This document shows, one piece after another, positions 1 through 5,317 of a stretch of DNA of 7,274 nt. How positions within the stretch are numbered: position 1 is the first letter of the stretch; each line of letters starts with the position of its first letter. Source of the stretch: Prevotella sp. CAG:755 (GTDB taxonomy: Bacteria > Bacteroidota > Bacteroidia > Bacteroidales > Bacteroidaceae); NCBI GenBank assembly GCA_000431275.1, contig HF989137.1:1-7274 (forward strand). Direction: 5' to 3'. Made by a program: the position numbers and the translations under genes. Under the pieces are notes generated by a model. The model did no database searches, was not told the DNA's origin, and saw only the letters and a list, made by a program, of their open reading frames with translations.

Positions 1-26
1 GGCCCGGAAACAGCTGTTTCCGGGCC
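1..26. repeat. Perfect 26-bp palindrome at the window edge
   Basis: Bases 1-13 are the exact reverse complement of bases 14-26 (GGCCCGGAAACAG and its complement), with no loop bases. As RNA it would form a stable GC-rich hairpin. No T-run follows on the plus strand, and the minus-strand continuation lies outside the window. It could be the terminator hairpin of a neighbouring gene to the left, or a protein-binding palindrome. A second small inverted repeat (CTGAC 28-32 with GTCAG 35-39) lies beside it. Confidence 0.5.
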
Positions 27-62
27 TCTGACGTGTCAGGTGTGGTGATGGCCATGAGTCGT

Positions 63-130
63 AAAAACAGCCAGCCGTCCGGAAAATTTTGGACGGCTGG
101 CAGAAACTTCCGGACGGCTGGCTGTTTTTT
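63..130 (-). terminator. Rho-independent terminator of the suf operon, probably bidirectional
   Basis: Bases 63-84 are perfectly complementary to 108-129, giving a 22-bp stem that starts 13 nt after the sufS stop. The stem ends in five or more A on one side and T on the other, so it can terminate transcription from either direction. On the minus strand the hairpin is followed by a TTTTT run, as expected for the end of the sufCDS message. The 23-nt loop carries a third copy of the arm (GGACGGCTGG at 91-100). That copy can pair instead with 71-80, so two mutually exclusive hairpins are possible. Confidence 0.85.
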
Positions 131-142
131 CAGTCGCTGCGG

Positions 143-1357
143 TCAGAACATTTTGCGTATACGCTCGATGCCTTCGGCCAGTGTGTCGATTTCCTGGAGG
201 GTGTTGTAGAGGCCGAACGAGGCCCGCACCATACCCTCGACGCCATAGCGTTCCATCAGAGGCTGTGCGCAGTGGTGTCCGGTACGGACGGCAATGCCCA
301 GACGGTCGAGCAGGGTACCCATGTCGAGGTGATGTATTCCCTCGATGTTGAATGCTACGACAGCGTCCTTCTCCCGGGCTTGCCCGTAGACACGGAGTCC
401 CGGGATGGCGCCGAGCCGCTCCATGGCGTAGGCTGTCAGTTCGCGTTCATGGGCGGCTATGTGTTCCATGCCGAGACGGCTGACATAGTCCAAAGCCACG
501 GCCAAAGCGTTCGAGCCGACATAGTCTGGCGTACCGGCTTCGAACTTGTATGGGAGTTGCTCATAGGTCGTCTGGGCAAACGTGACGTGCGCAATCATCT
601 CGCCGCCGCCTTGATAGGGAGGCAGGCGGTCAAGCCAGTCTTCGCGGCCGTAGAGCACACCGATGCCTGTGGGCCCATAGACCTTGTGCCCGCTGAATGT
701 GAGGAAGTCACAGCCGATGTCGGTCACGTCGACCGGAAAGTGGGGGACGCTTTGTGCGCCGTCTACAAGGATCGGCACGTCGTGGGCATGGGCGACGGCG
801 GTGAGTTCCTTGACAGGATTGACAGTCCCCAGTACGTTGCTCACGTGCGTCACCGACACCAAGCGTGTGCGGGGGGTGAACAGCTCTTCATAGGCTTTGA
901 GGTCGAGCTCGCCTGCTTCGTTGATAGGTATGACCTTAATGACAATGCCTTTTCGGTCGCGGAGCATTTGCCACGGCACAATGTTCGAATGATGCTCCAT
1001 CGTGCTGAGTATGACTTCATCGCCGGCCTTCATGCAGGCCTCGCCGAAACTCGACGCGACAAGGTTGAGGCTTTCTGTCGTGCCGCGTGTGAAGATGATT
1101 TCGTGGCTCGACCGGGCGCCTACAAAGCGGGCCACGCGTTCACGGGCTTGTTCGTGGAGTTCGGTGGCCAGCTGTGAGAGGAAGTGGACGCCGCGGTGTA
1201 CGTTGGCGTTGACCGAGTAGTATTCGTTCACGATGGCCTCGACCACTTCGCGGGGTTTTTGCGTGGTGGCGGCGTTGTCCAAATAGACCAGCGGACGGTC
1301 ATAAACCGTCCGGCTGAGTATGGGAAAATCTTTTCTGATGCTTTCGATGTCGTACAT
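143..1357 (-). CDS. sufS: Cysteine desulfurase SufS (group II, PLP-dependent)
   Basis: SufS removes sulfur from L-cysteine as an enzyme-bound persulfide and passes it, usually through SufE or SufU, to the SufBCD scaffold for Fe-S cluster assembly in the cytoplasm. With the start chosen here the protein is 404 residues, about the family length. Visible landmarks are the N-terminal DNAATTQKP motif (about 27-35), the EHHSN motif with H123, the cofactor aspartate D199 (VDGAQS), the PLP-binding lysine K225 (FSGHKVYGPTG) and the persulfide cysteine C363 (RTGHHCAQP). These sit one residue from the well-known E. coli SufS positions. An in-frame ATG at 1414 would add 19 basic, low-complexity residues and overlap sufD. 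The MYDIESIRKDFPIL start at 1357 matches the usual SufS N-terminus, so I prefer it. It is the last gene of the operon; a 44-nt spacer from sufD holds a small hairpin (1375-1379 with 1385-1389). Confidence 0.96.
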   Translation of the reverse strand: MYDIESIRKDFPILSRTVYDRPLVYLDNAATTQKPREVVEAIVNEYYSVNANVHRGVHFLSQLATELHEQARERVARFVGARSSHEIIFTRGTTESLNLVASSFGEACMKAGDEVILSTMEHHSNIVPWQMLRDRKGIVIKVIPINEAGELDLKAYEELFTPRTRLVSVTHVSNVLGTVNPVKELTAVAHAHDVPILVDGAQSVPHFPVDVTDIGCDFLTFSGHKVYGPTGIGVLYGREDWLDRLPPYQGGGEMIAHVTFAQTTYEQLPYKFEAGTPDYVGSNALAVALDYVSRLGMEHIAAHERELTAYAMERLGAIPGLRVYGQAREKDAVVAFNIEGIHHLDMGTLLDRLGIAVRTGHHCAQPLMERYGVEGMVRASFGLYNTLQEIDTLAEGIERIRKMF

Positions 1358-1401
1358 TGCTGCTTTCGGTTGAAGCCGGGACGTCCGGCGTTTGGTGGTG
1401 G

Positions 1402-2748
1402 TTATTGCGGGCACATCGTGCAGCCCTCACAACGGCGCAGCAGGCCGCGGAATCGCATCTCGACCAGATGTGAGAGACGGTCGCGCAGTGGTTCGAGCTC
1501 GACGCGGCGGATGACGTCGTTCACAAAGGCATGTTGCAGGAGCAGGCGGGCTTCGGCCTCTTCGATGCCGCGTTGTCGCATGTAGAAGAGGGCTTGTTCA
1601 TCGAGCCGGCCGATGGTCGAGCCGTGGTTGCACTTGACATCGTCGGCATAGATTTCGAGGATGGGGCGCGTGTACATGCGGGCGTCGGGCGAAGCGCAGA
1701 GATTGGCGTTCGTCTCGTTCGATACGGTGTGTTGGGCGTCCTGACGGACCAGAATGTGGCCGGCAAAGGCGCCCACGGCACGGCCGTCGAGCACATACTT
1801 GTAGAGCAAGTCGCTTGTGCATCCTTCTGCGGCGTGCTCGACGAGCAGGTTGTTGTCTACATGCTCCTTCCCGTCGGCTACGACACAGCCATAGGCGCAG
1901 GCCTCGGCGCCCTGTCCCGTCAGGCGGATGTCCGTGCGGTTACGGGTCAGGCCAGCCATGAGCGTGATGCTGCCCAAAGTGAGACGGCTGTTGTCTTTCT
2001 GGTCGGCATATAAGTGGCTGAACCGCTTGTTGCCGGAGTGCGTCTCTTCGATGGAGTAGAGGTTGAGGCGGGCGTCGTGTCCGACGAAAGTCTCGACGAC
2101 TTGGGTAGTGACGTAGCTGTGCCGGTCGTCTGAGTGGTCGCAGAAAAGGAGTGAGAGTTCGGCGCCGGGTTCGACGATGATAAGTACACGTCGCGTCGAG
2201 AGCAGGTCGATCTGTGCCGCAGATACGTTGACAATCTGGATCGGCCGGGCGCATTTCACGCCCGCAGCCACATGGATGAACAGGCCGTCTTGGGCGATCA
2301 TCGTGTTGAGCGCCGTGATTCCGTCTGCGGCCGTGTCGGCCAGCCGGCCATAATGAGCGTCAAGCAGGTCGGGGCAGCGCCGGGCTGCTTCGAGCATGGA
2401 GCACAGCGTGACACCGTCGGGGAGGGGAGCGTTGGTGCCCGAGGGAGGCATGACGCAGTCATTGACGACGAAGTAGAGGCTTGTGCTCAGATTGGGAACC
2501 TGGCAACGGTAAGCGGCGTAGGGATCGACACTCGGAACGATGCGCGAGAGGTTAAGCCCATAGTCTGGTGCGAAAGCGGATGCCACGTCGGTGTACTTGC
2601 AACGCTCGTCGTGATACGTCGGGAAGCCGCGGGTGTCCAAGTCGCGGCGGGCCGTGTCGCGGCGGGCGTTGAGGGTGTCGCAGCTGTGGCGGAAGAGGGT
2701 GTCGCGCTCCTTGTCGAAGAGTTCAAGATACTGTTGTTCGGCCCTCAT
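1402..2748 (-). CDS. sufD: Fe-S cluster assembly scaffold protein SufD
   Basis: SufD pairs with SufB and a SufC dimer to form the SufBCD complex on which Fe-S clusters are built. The 448-residue protein has the SufBD fold pattern: a variable helical N-terminus with the YHDERCKYTDV segment (about 45-55), a long central beta-helix region (about 160-370), and the conserved ADDVKCNHGSTIGRLDE block. Within that block, H375 corresponds to the functionally important SufD histidine known from E. coli. The helical C-terminus (AEARLLLQHAFVNDVI, about 398-413) is the usual SufC-contacting end. The last nine residues contain C440, C443 and C446 in a C-x2-C-x2-C arrangement. The gene starts 3 nt after the sufC stop, so the two are probably translationally coupled. 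It could in principle be named SufB, but the length and the N-terminal sequence fit SufD better. Confidence 0.93.
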   Translation of the reverse strand: MRAEQQYLELFDKERDTLFRHSCDTLNARRDTARRDLDTRGFPTYHDERCKYTDVASAFAPDYGLNLSRIVPSVDPYAAYRCQVPNLSTSLYFVVNDCVMPPSGTNAPLPDGVTLCSMLEAARRCPDLLDAHYGRLADTAADGITALNTMIAQDGLFIHVAAGVKCARPIQIVNVSAAQIDLLSTRRVLIIVEPGAELSLLFCDHSDDRHSYVTTQVVETFVGHDARLNLYSIEETHSGNKRFSHLYADQKDNSRLTLGSITLMAGLTRNRTDIRLTGQGAEACAYGCVVADGKEHVDNNLLVEHAAEGCTSDLLYKYVLDGRAVGAFAGHILVRQDAQHTVSNETNANLCASPDARMYTRPILEIYADDVKCNHGSTIGRLDEQALFYMRQRGIEEAEARLLLQHAFVNDVIRRVELEPLRDRLSHLVEMRFRGLLRRCEGCTMCPQ

Positions 2749-2751
2749 GGC

Positions 2752-3504
2752 TTAGGCGTTTATTTCGTTCTTGATCCAGTCGAAACCGCGTTCCTCAATG
2801 GCGTAACCCAAGGAAGCGTCGCCGTCTTTGACGATGCGTCCGTCGACCAGGACGTGCACGTAGTCGGGCCGGAGATAGTCGAGCATGCGTTGGTAATGCG
2901 TGATGACGATGGCACTCGTTTGTGGCGTGCGCAGCTGGTTGAACCCTTCGGCCACGGTGCGCAGTGCGTCGACGTCCAGGCCGGAGTCTGTTTCGTCGAG
3001 GATGCTCAATGAGGGTTCGAGCACAGCCATTTGGAATATCTCATTGCGCTTTTTCTCGCCTCCGCTGAACCCTTCGTTCACGCCGCGGCTCATGAAGTGG
3101 GCGTCGAGGCCCACCAGTTTCCGCTTTTCGCGCAAGAGCTTAAGTAGCTCGCCTGCCGGCAGCGGTTCTAGGCCGTGGTATTTGCGCTTGGCGTTGAGGG
3201 CGGCGCGCAGGAAGTTGGTCATCGACACGCCGGGAATTTCGACCGGCATTTGGAACGACATGAACAGACCTTCGTGGGAGCGGTCTTCGGCCGGCAGGGC
3301 CAGCAGGTCTTTGCCGTTAAAGGTTACGGAACCTTCCGTGACGCTGTATTTGGGGTTGCCGACAAGCACATTGCTCAGCGTCGACTTGCCCGAGCCATTC
3401 GGACCCATAAGCACGTGGACTTCGCCGTCGCCAATGGTCAGGTCGATGCCTTTCAGGATTTCTTTGCCCTCTACCGAGGCGTGTAAGTTCTTTATCTCTA
3501 ACAT
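2752..3504 (-). CDS. sufC: Fe-S cluster assembly ATPase SufC
   Basis: SufC is the cytoplasmic ABC-type ATPase of the SufBCD complex; its ATP-driven dimerisation rearranges SufB and SufD during cluster assembly. The 250-residue protein shows Walker A GPNGSGKS (34-41, K40), Q-loop Q85, an ABC signature FSGGEKKR (146-153), Walker B with E171 (SILDETDSGLD) and switch histidine H203 (ITHYQR). These match the E. coli SufC positions. An in-frame ATG at 3537 would add 11 residues (MPRSGQTLRSR) that run back through the leader hairpin. The MLEIKNLHASV start at 3504 is the standard SufC N-terminus. It is the first gene of the operon, with its own promoter 50 bases upstream. No sufB lies upstream; the next gene is unrelated. 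Confidence 0.96.
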   Translation of the reverse strand: MLEIKNLHASVEGKEILKGIDLTIGDGEVHVLMGPNGSGKSTLSNVLVGNPKYSVTEGSVTFNGKDLLALPAEDRSHEGLFMSFQMPVEIPGVSMTNFLRAALNAKRKYHGLEPLPAGELLKLLREKRKLVGLDAHFMSRGVNEGFSGGEKKRNEIFQMAVLEPSLSILDETDSGLDVDALRTVAEGFNQLRTPQTSAIVITHYQRMLDYLRPDYVHVLVDGRIVKDGDASLGYAIEERGFDWIKNEINA

Positions 3505-3519
3505 TCTGCTTCGAAGTGT

Positions 3520-3537
3520 TTGCCCGCTGCGGGGCAA
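3520..3537 (-). promoter_or_regulatory. Hairpin in the sufC 5' leader
   Basis: TTGCCC (3520-3525) and GGGCAA (3532-3537) form a 6-bp stem with a 6-nt loop, ending 15 nt before the chosen sufC start. It lies between the promoter and the ATG, so it is in the message and could affect translation or stability. The role is inference only. Confidence 0.35.
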
Positions 3538-3553
3538 TGTGGAGTAAGTTCGG

Positions 3554-3585
3554 CAAAAGTAGCGCTTTTTCGCGAAGCATACAAA
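3554..3585 (-). promoter_or_regulatory. Bacteroidota-type promoter of the sufCDS operon
   Basis: On the minus strand, TTTG (3582-3585) is followed by exactly 20 nt and then TACTTTTG (3554-3561). This fits the established Bacteroidota primary sigma factor consensus TTTG-N19-21-TAnnTTTG. Transcription would begin near 3547, giving a leader of roughly 40-45 nt before the sufC ATG. The eight bases just before the -7 box (AAAAGCGC, 3562-3569) recur at the promoter of the neighbouring exported-protein gene. Confidence 0.72.
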
Positions 3586-3649
3586 TCGCGTCTGTCCTTT
3601 TCGGGCGTTTGGTGGTCGTCGTGACAGAACGGACGGTCGCAGTGACAGA

Positions 3650-3695
3650 AAAAACGGGAGTACTGGCTGGGATTTCTGTCGCTGCTCCCGTTTTT
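3650..3695 (-). terminator. Terminator after the small exported-protein gene
   Basis: AAAAACGGGAG (3650-3660) and CTCCCGTTTTT (3685-3695) are perfect complements, an 11-bp stem with a 24-nt loop and A/T runs at both ends. On the minus strand the stem ends in a T-run, so it would stop transcription coming from the 3734-4225 gene before it reaches the suf promoter. A second, perfect 8-bp hairpin with a 3-nt loop (3716-3723 with 3727-3734) begins at the stop codon of that gene but has no T-run. Confidence 0.7.
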
Positions 3696-3733
3696 CGAGG
3701 CTCCGTTTTTGGGCGATGCCGGCCCAGCCGGCA

Positions 3734-4225
3734 TTAGATTTTCAGGCCGACAGAGAAGCCGACCTGTTGGCTCGTGAGTTTGAACATGAACATAGTGATG
3801 CCTTTTACGTAGGCAATGCCGACGCCTGCTGAGCCGTAATAAGTGCGGACGCGGGGCGCGCCTTGTGGCCGCTGGTTGTAGTATAGCCGTTCGCGTTGGG
3901 CAAAGCCTAGCATGGGGATTAGGTAAACTTGGCGGACAGGGATGGCATACCCAATGTTGAAGTGGTGGTAGCGGTAGCCGTCTGTCAAACCCAATGTTCC
4001 TTGGTAGGGACGGTCGCTCGGAGCGGCAAAATTGGTGGCGTAATCGGCGTAGACGTTGAATCCCATGAGGAAAAAATTGGCTTCATGTCGCGTGGATTCG
4101 CCAGCCGTTCTGAGGATGCAGTCGTAGCCGGCGCCGAAGGCAAAACGGATGTCACGTTGCCCGAATTGGGCATGTGCAGTGAGGCTGACTGTCATCAGAA
4201 TGACGAGGGCTAAGATCTTGGACAT
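3734..4225 (-). CDS. Small exported protein, probable outer-membrane beta-barrel
   Basis: I do not recognise a named family. The 163-residue product starts with a clear Sec signal peptide: MSK, a hydrophobic stretch, then TAHA with likely cleavage before Q20. The mature part is about 144 residues of alternating polar and hydrophobic residues rich in aromatics and glycine (IRFAFGAGYD, FFLMGFNVYADY, YHHFNIGYAIPV, YYGSAGVGIAYV, MFMFKLTSQQVGFSVGLKI). This pattern, with a hydrophobic C-terminal strand, is typical of small outer-membrane or surface beta-barrels of the Bacteroidota. The frame stays open upstream to an ATG at 4303, but the ATG at 4225 puts the signal peptide at the N-terminus and is the better start. 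No Shine-Dalgarno sequence precedes it. It is transcribed alone, between a terminator downstream and a probable promoter at 4355. It is not obviously linked to the suf genes beyond sharing a promoter-core motif. Confidence 0.8.
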   Translation of the reverse strand: MSKILALVILMTVSLTAHAQFGQRDIRFAFGAGYDCILRTAGESTRHEANFFLMGFNVYADYATNFAAPSDRPYQGTLGLTDGYRYHHFNIGYAIPVRQVYLIPMLGFAQRERLYYNQRPQGAPRVRTYYGSAGVGIAYVKGITMFMFKLTSQQVGFSVGLKI

Positions 4226-4273
4226 AATGGTGCGTTTTGAATAAAGCGTAATGTGCGGAGGAGCGGTCTTGTG

Positions 4274-4297
4274 CTGCATGCGGCCAGCCAGATGCAG
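4274..4297 (-). promoter_or_regulatory. Inverted repeat in the leader of the exported-protein gene
   Basis: CTGCAT (4274-4279) and ATGCAG (4292-4297) are complementary arms with a 12-nt loop, inside the roughly 120-nt leader between the probable promoter and the ATG at 4225. It resembles no riboswitch class I recognise. A role in mRNA stability or translation is possible but unproven. Confidence 0.25.
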
Positions 4298-4354
4298 TGC
4301 CATGGCTTTTGAGACCTTTCGGGACTTGTTCGTCTCCGCTTGGACCGATGTTTA

Positions 4355-4370
4355 CAAAGTTAGCGCTTTT
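4355..4370 (-). promoter_or_regulatory. Probable -7 promoter element of the exported-protein gene
   Basis: TAACTTTG on the minus strand (4355-4362) fits the Bacteroidota -7 consensus TAnnTTTG. No TTTG or TTG lies at the -33 distance, so only half of the promoter is seen. It is preceded by AAAAGCGC (4363-4370), the same eight bases found before the suf -7 box. Transcription from here would give a leader of about 120 nt. Confidence 0.5.
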
Positions 4371-4509
4371 CCTGAATATATGAGGTCTCCGGTCGCATGT
4401 TTCGTTCTTTCGTCCGGTGTCACCGGTCGTGGGGCGGGCGGGTATGGCCGGTAGTGCCGGAAGCCATTCTGACGGGCCCAGACCGTGGGTTGGCGTGTTT
4501 GCCGTACAT

Positions 4510-4714
4510 TTTGTCATTTCTCGTCATGCCAATATATAGTTTCTCCCGACTTGTCAGCTGGGCCTACATATCGACTTTCGTCGCCATAAAAGTCATGCTT
4601 TTCAACTTTGCCTCATTCCCGGCTATGACCTCTCTTACGCCAAATCTGCCAAATGCGGTGCCGATGTGGAAGTCAGCCCATGTTCATTGAAGATTATTGC
4701 GTTACTTTTTCCAT
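4510..4714 (-). pseudogene. Broken remnant of a conserved-looking hypothetical gene
   Basis: No intact frame exists here, but pieces in different minus-strand frames join into a protein-like string. ATG at 4714 gives MEKVTQ and a stop. A shifted frame gives AIIFNEHGLTSTSAPHLADLA (4700-4638), then a TAA at 4635-4637. A second shift, near 4630, gives VIAGNEAKLKSMTFMATKVDM (4629-4567), then a TAG and AQLTSREKLYIGMTRND. The GLTSTSA-HLA-LA segment resembles, from memory, a family of uncharacterised Bacteroidota proteins with GLTSTSANHLAN-AKE near the N-terminus; this is not verified. At least two frameshifts and two stops mark it as dead, and the 3' part appears lost. It follows the small membrane-protein gene by 14 nt, so the two may once have been one transcription unit. 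Confidence 0.42.
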
Positions 4715-4728
4715 GCTTTATTCCTGAT

Positions 4729-4845
4729 TTATATTCTTATCCACCGTTCTTCCGACATTCCTCCACAAAGCTGGATAAGCAGGAATAACATTATGGCAGA
4801 AATGATACATGTCAGAATGAATATGACTAGTTTCTCTCGTTTCAT
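4729..4845 (-). CDS. Small single-pass membrane protein (38 aa)
   Basis: The 38-residue product has a basic N-terminus (MKREK), about 21 uninterrupted hydrophobic residues (LVIFILTCIISAIMLFLLIQ and on), and a short polar tail (CGGMSEERWIRI). This is the classic layout of a one-helix membrane miniprotein with the positive end inside the cell. A GGAGG Shine-Dalgarno lies six bases before the ATG, which is unusual in this phylum and supports the start. A TACTTTTG -7-like element sits about 66 bases upstream. Larger open frames overlap it but encode low-quality, cysteine- and arginine-rich strings. The function is unknown. Small membrane proteins like this include leader-like peptides, regulators of membrane partners and type I toxins; nothing here selects among them. 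Confidence 0.6.
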   Translation of the reverse strand: MKREKLVIFILTCIISAIMLFLLIQLCGGMSEERWIRI

Positions 4846-4910
4846 TTCGTTCCTCCGTACTTTTTCTTTCCGTCCGTGCCGGTTTTTGTTTATCTCTTCT
4901 GTTTTTCTTA

Positions 4911-4918
4911 CAAAAGTA
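4911..4918 (-). promoter_or_regulatory. Possible -7 promoter element for the small membrane-protein gene
   Basis: TACTTTTG on the minus strand matches TAnnTTTG exactly. It lies about 66 bases before the start of the 38-residue protein, leaving a leader of about 60 nt. No -33 TTTG is seen at the right distance, so the call is tentative. Confidence 0.42.
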
Positions 4919-5317
4919 CTTGGCCTTAATGCCGAATCGTGGCCGACGAAAAAATAATTTGCCTATGCTCCGATTCGGCGCATCGAAATGTTTCCTTTGC
5001 CGCAAAACAATAAGATGAATAGACCGTTGCAGGATGAAATAATCGCCATGGGCAGAGTCATCCTGTCCGAACATCCTTTCGGCGCGAAAGCCAATCCCAC
5101 AAGAATGGTGGCGCGTTGTTGTATGCAGGTCGTTTTGGTCCAATCGGTCGTCGTGGCACAATGTCCCATCATCAGCGGTACGATATATGCTGCGCGTTTC
5201 GCCCAAGAATAGAGCTCCCTTCGGGTGGAAAAAAGTCTATACCGTCCGGTTGATACGCAGAATGAACTAAATAAACAATGATAGTCGCCTAGTTATTTAT
5301 CCATAATATAACTAATA
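4919..5317. other. About 400 bases without a convincing gene
   Basis: This stretch separates leftward genes from the rightward RadA-like/DUF932-like pair. Open frames on both strands (plus 4988-5212, minus 4963-5172 and minus 4718-5206) lack good ribosome-binding sites and have doubtful composition, so none is called as a gene. Inverted repeats are AGGATGA 5031-5037 with TCATCCT 5058-5064, CCGAA 5067-5071 with TTCGG 5078-5082, and CCAC 5097-5100 with GTGG 5108-5111. From about 5225 the sequence turns A+T-rich. It could be an old gene remnant, a structured RNA, or the junction of an inserted element. Confidence 0.4.
5290..5314 (+). promoter_or_regulatory. Inverted repeat at the start of the RadA-like gene, possible operator
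   Basis: TAGTTAT (5290-5296) and ATAACTA (5308-5314) are exact 7-bp inverted arms 11 bp apart, ending three bases before the ATG. An overlapping A+T-rich pair is TAAATAA (5268-5274) with TTATTTA (5293-5299). No TAnnTTTG promoter is visible upstream, so a non-host promoter or a regulated start is plausible. The arms could bind a repressor or fold over the start codon. Confidence 0.33.

Noticed and set aside
89..1177. 362-codon open frame on the plus strand
   Set aside because: It is antisense to sufS, whose catalytic residues are all present. Long antisense frames are common opposite GC-rich coding DNA.
1292..1312. CGGACGGT/ACCGTCCG inverted repeat early in sufS
   Set aside because: It is explained by the codons of the conserved TVYDRP stretch. 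The similar CCGTCCGG words elsewhere (76, 1306, 5242) look like chance in GC-rich DNA.
2272..3012. 246-codon open frame on the plus strand, spanning sufD and sufC
   Set aside because: It runs antisense across two clear genes and has no family-like motifs or start signal.
4397..4690. 97-codon plus-strand frame
   Set aside because: It lies opposite the gene remnant and promoter region, with no start signal or recognisable domain.
4718..5206. 162-codon open frame on the minus strand
   Set aside because: Its composition (many H, R, C, T) is unlike a real protein, it has no ribosome-binding site, and it overlaps the well-supported 38-residue gene in another frame.
4988..5212. 74-codon plus-strand frame (and opposing 69-codon minus frame at 4963-5172)
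   Set aside because: Neither has a good start signal. Both look about equally protein-like, so I could not choose one. The region is described as non-coding with this caveat.
5215..5240. Small CCC-TTC-GGG hairpin with an A-run, considered as a terminator
   Set aside because: The stem is only three base pairs, and no transcript is known to end here on either strand.
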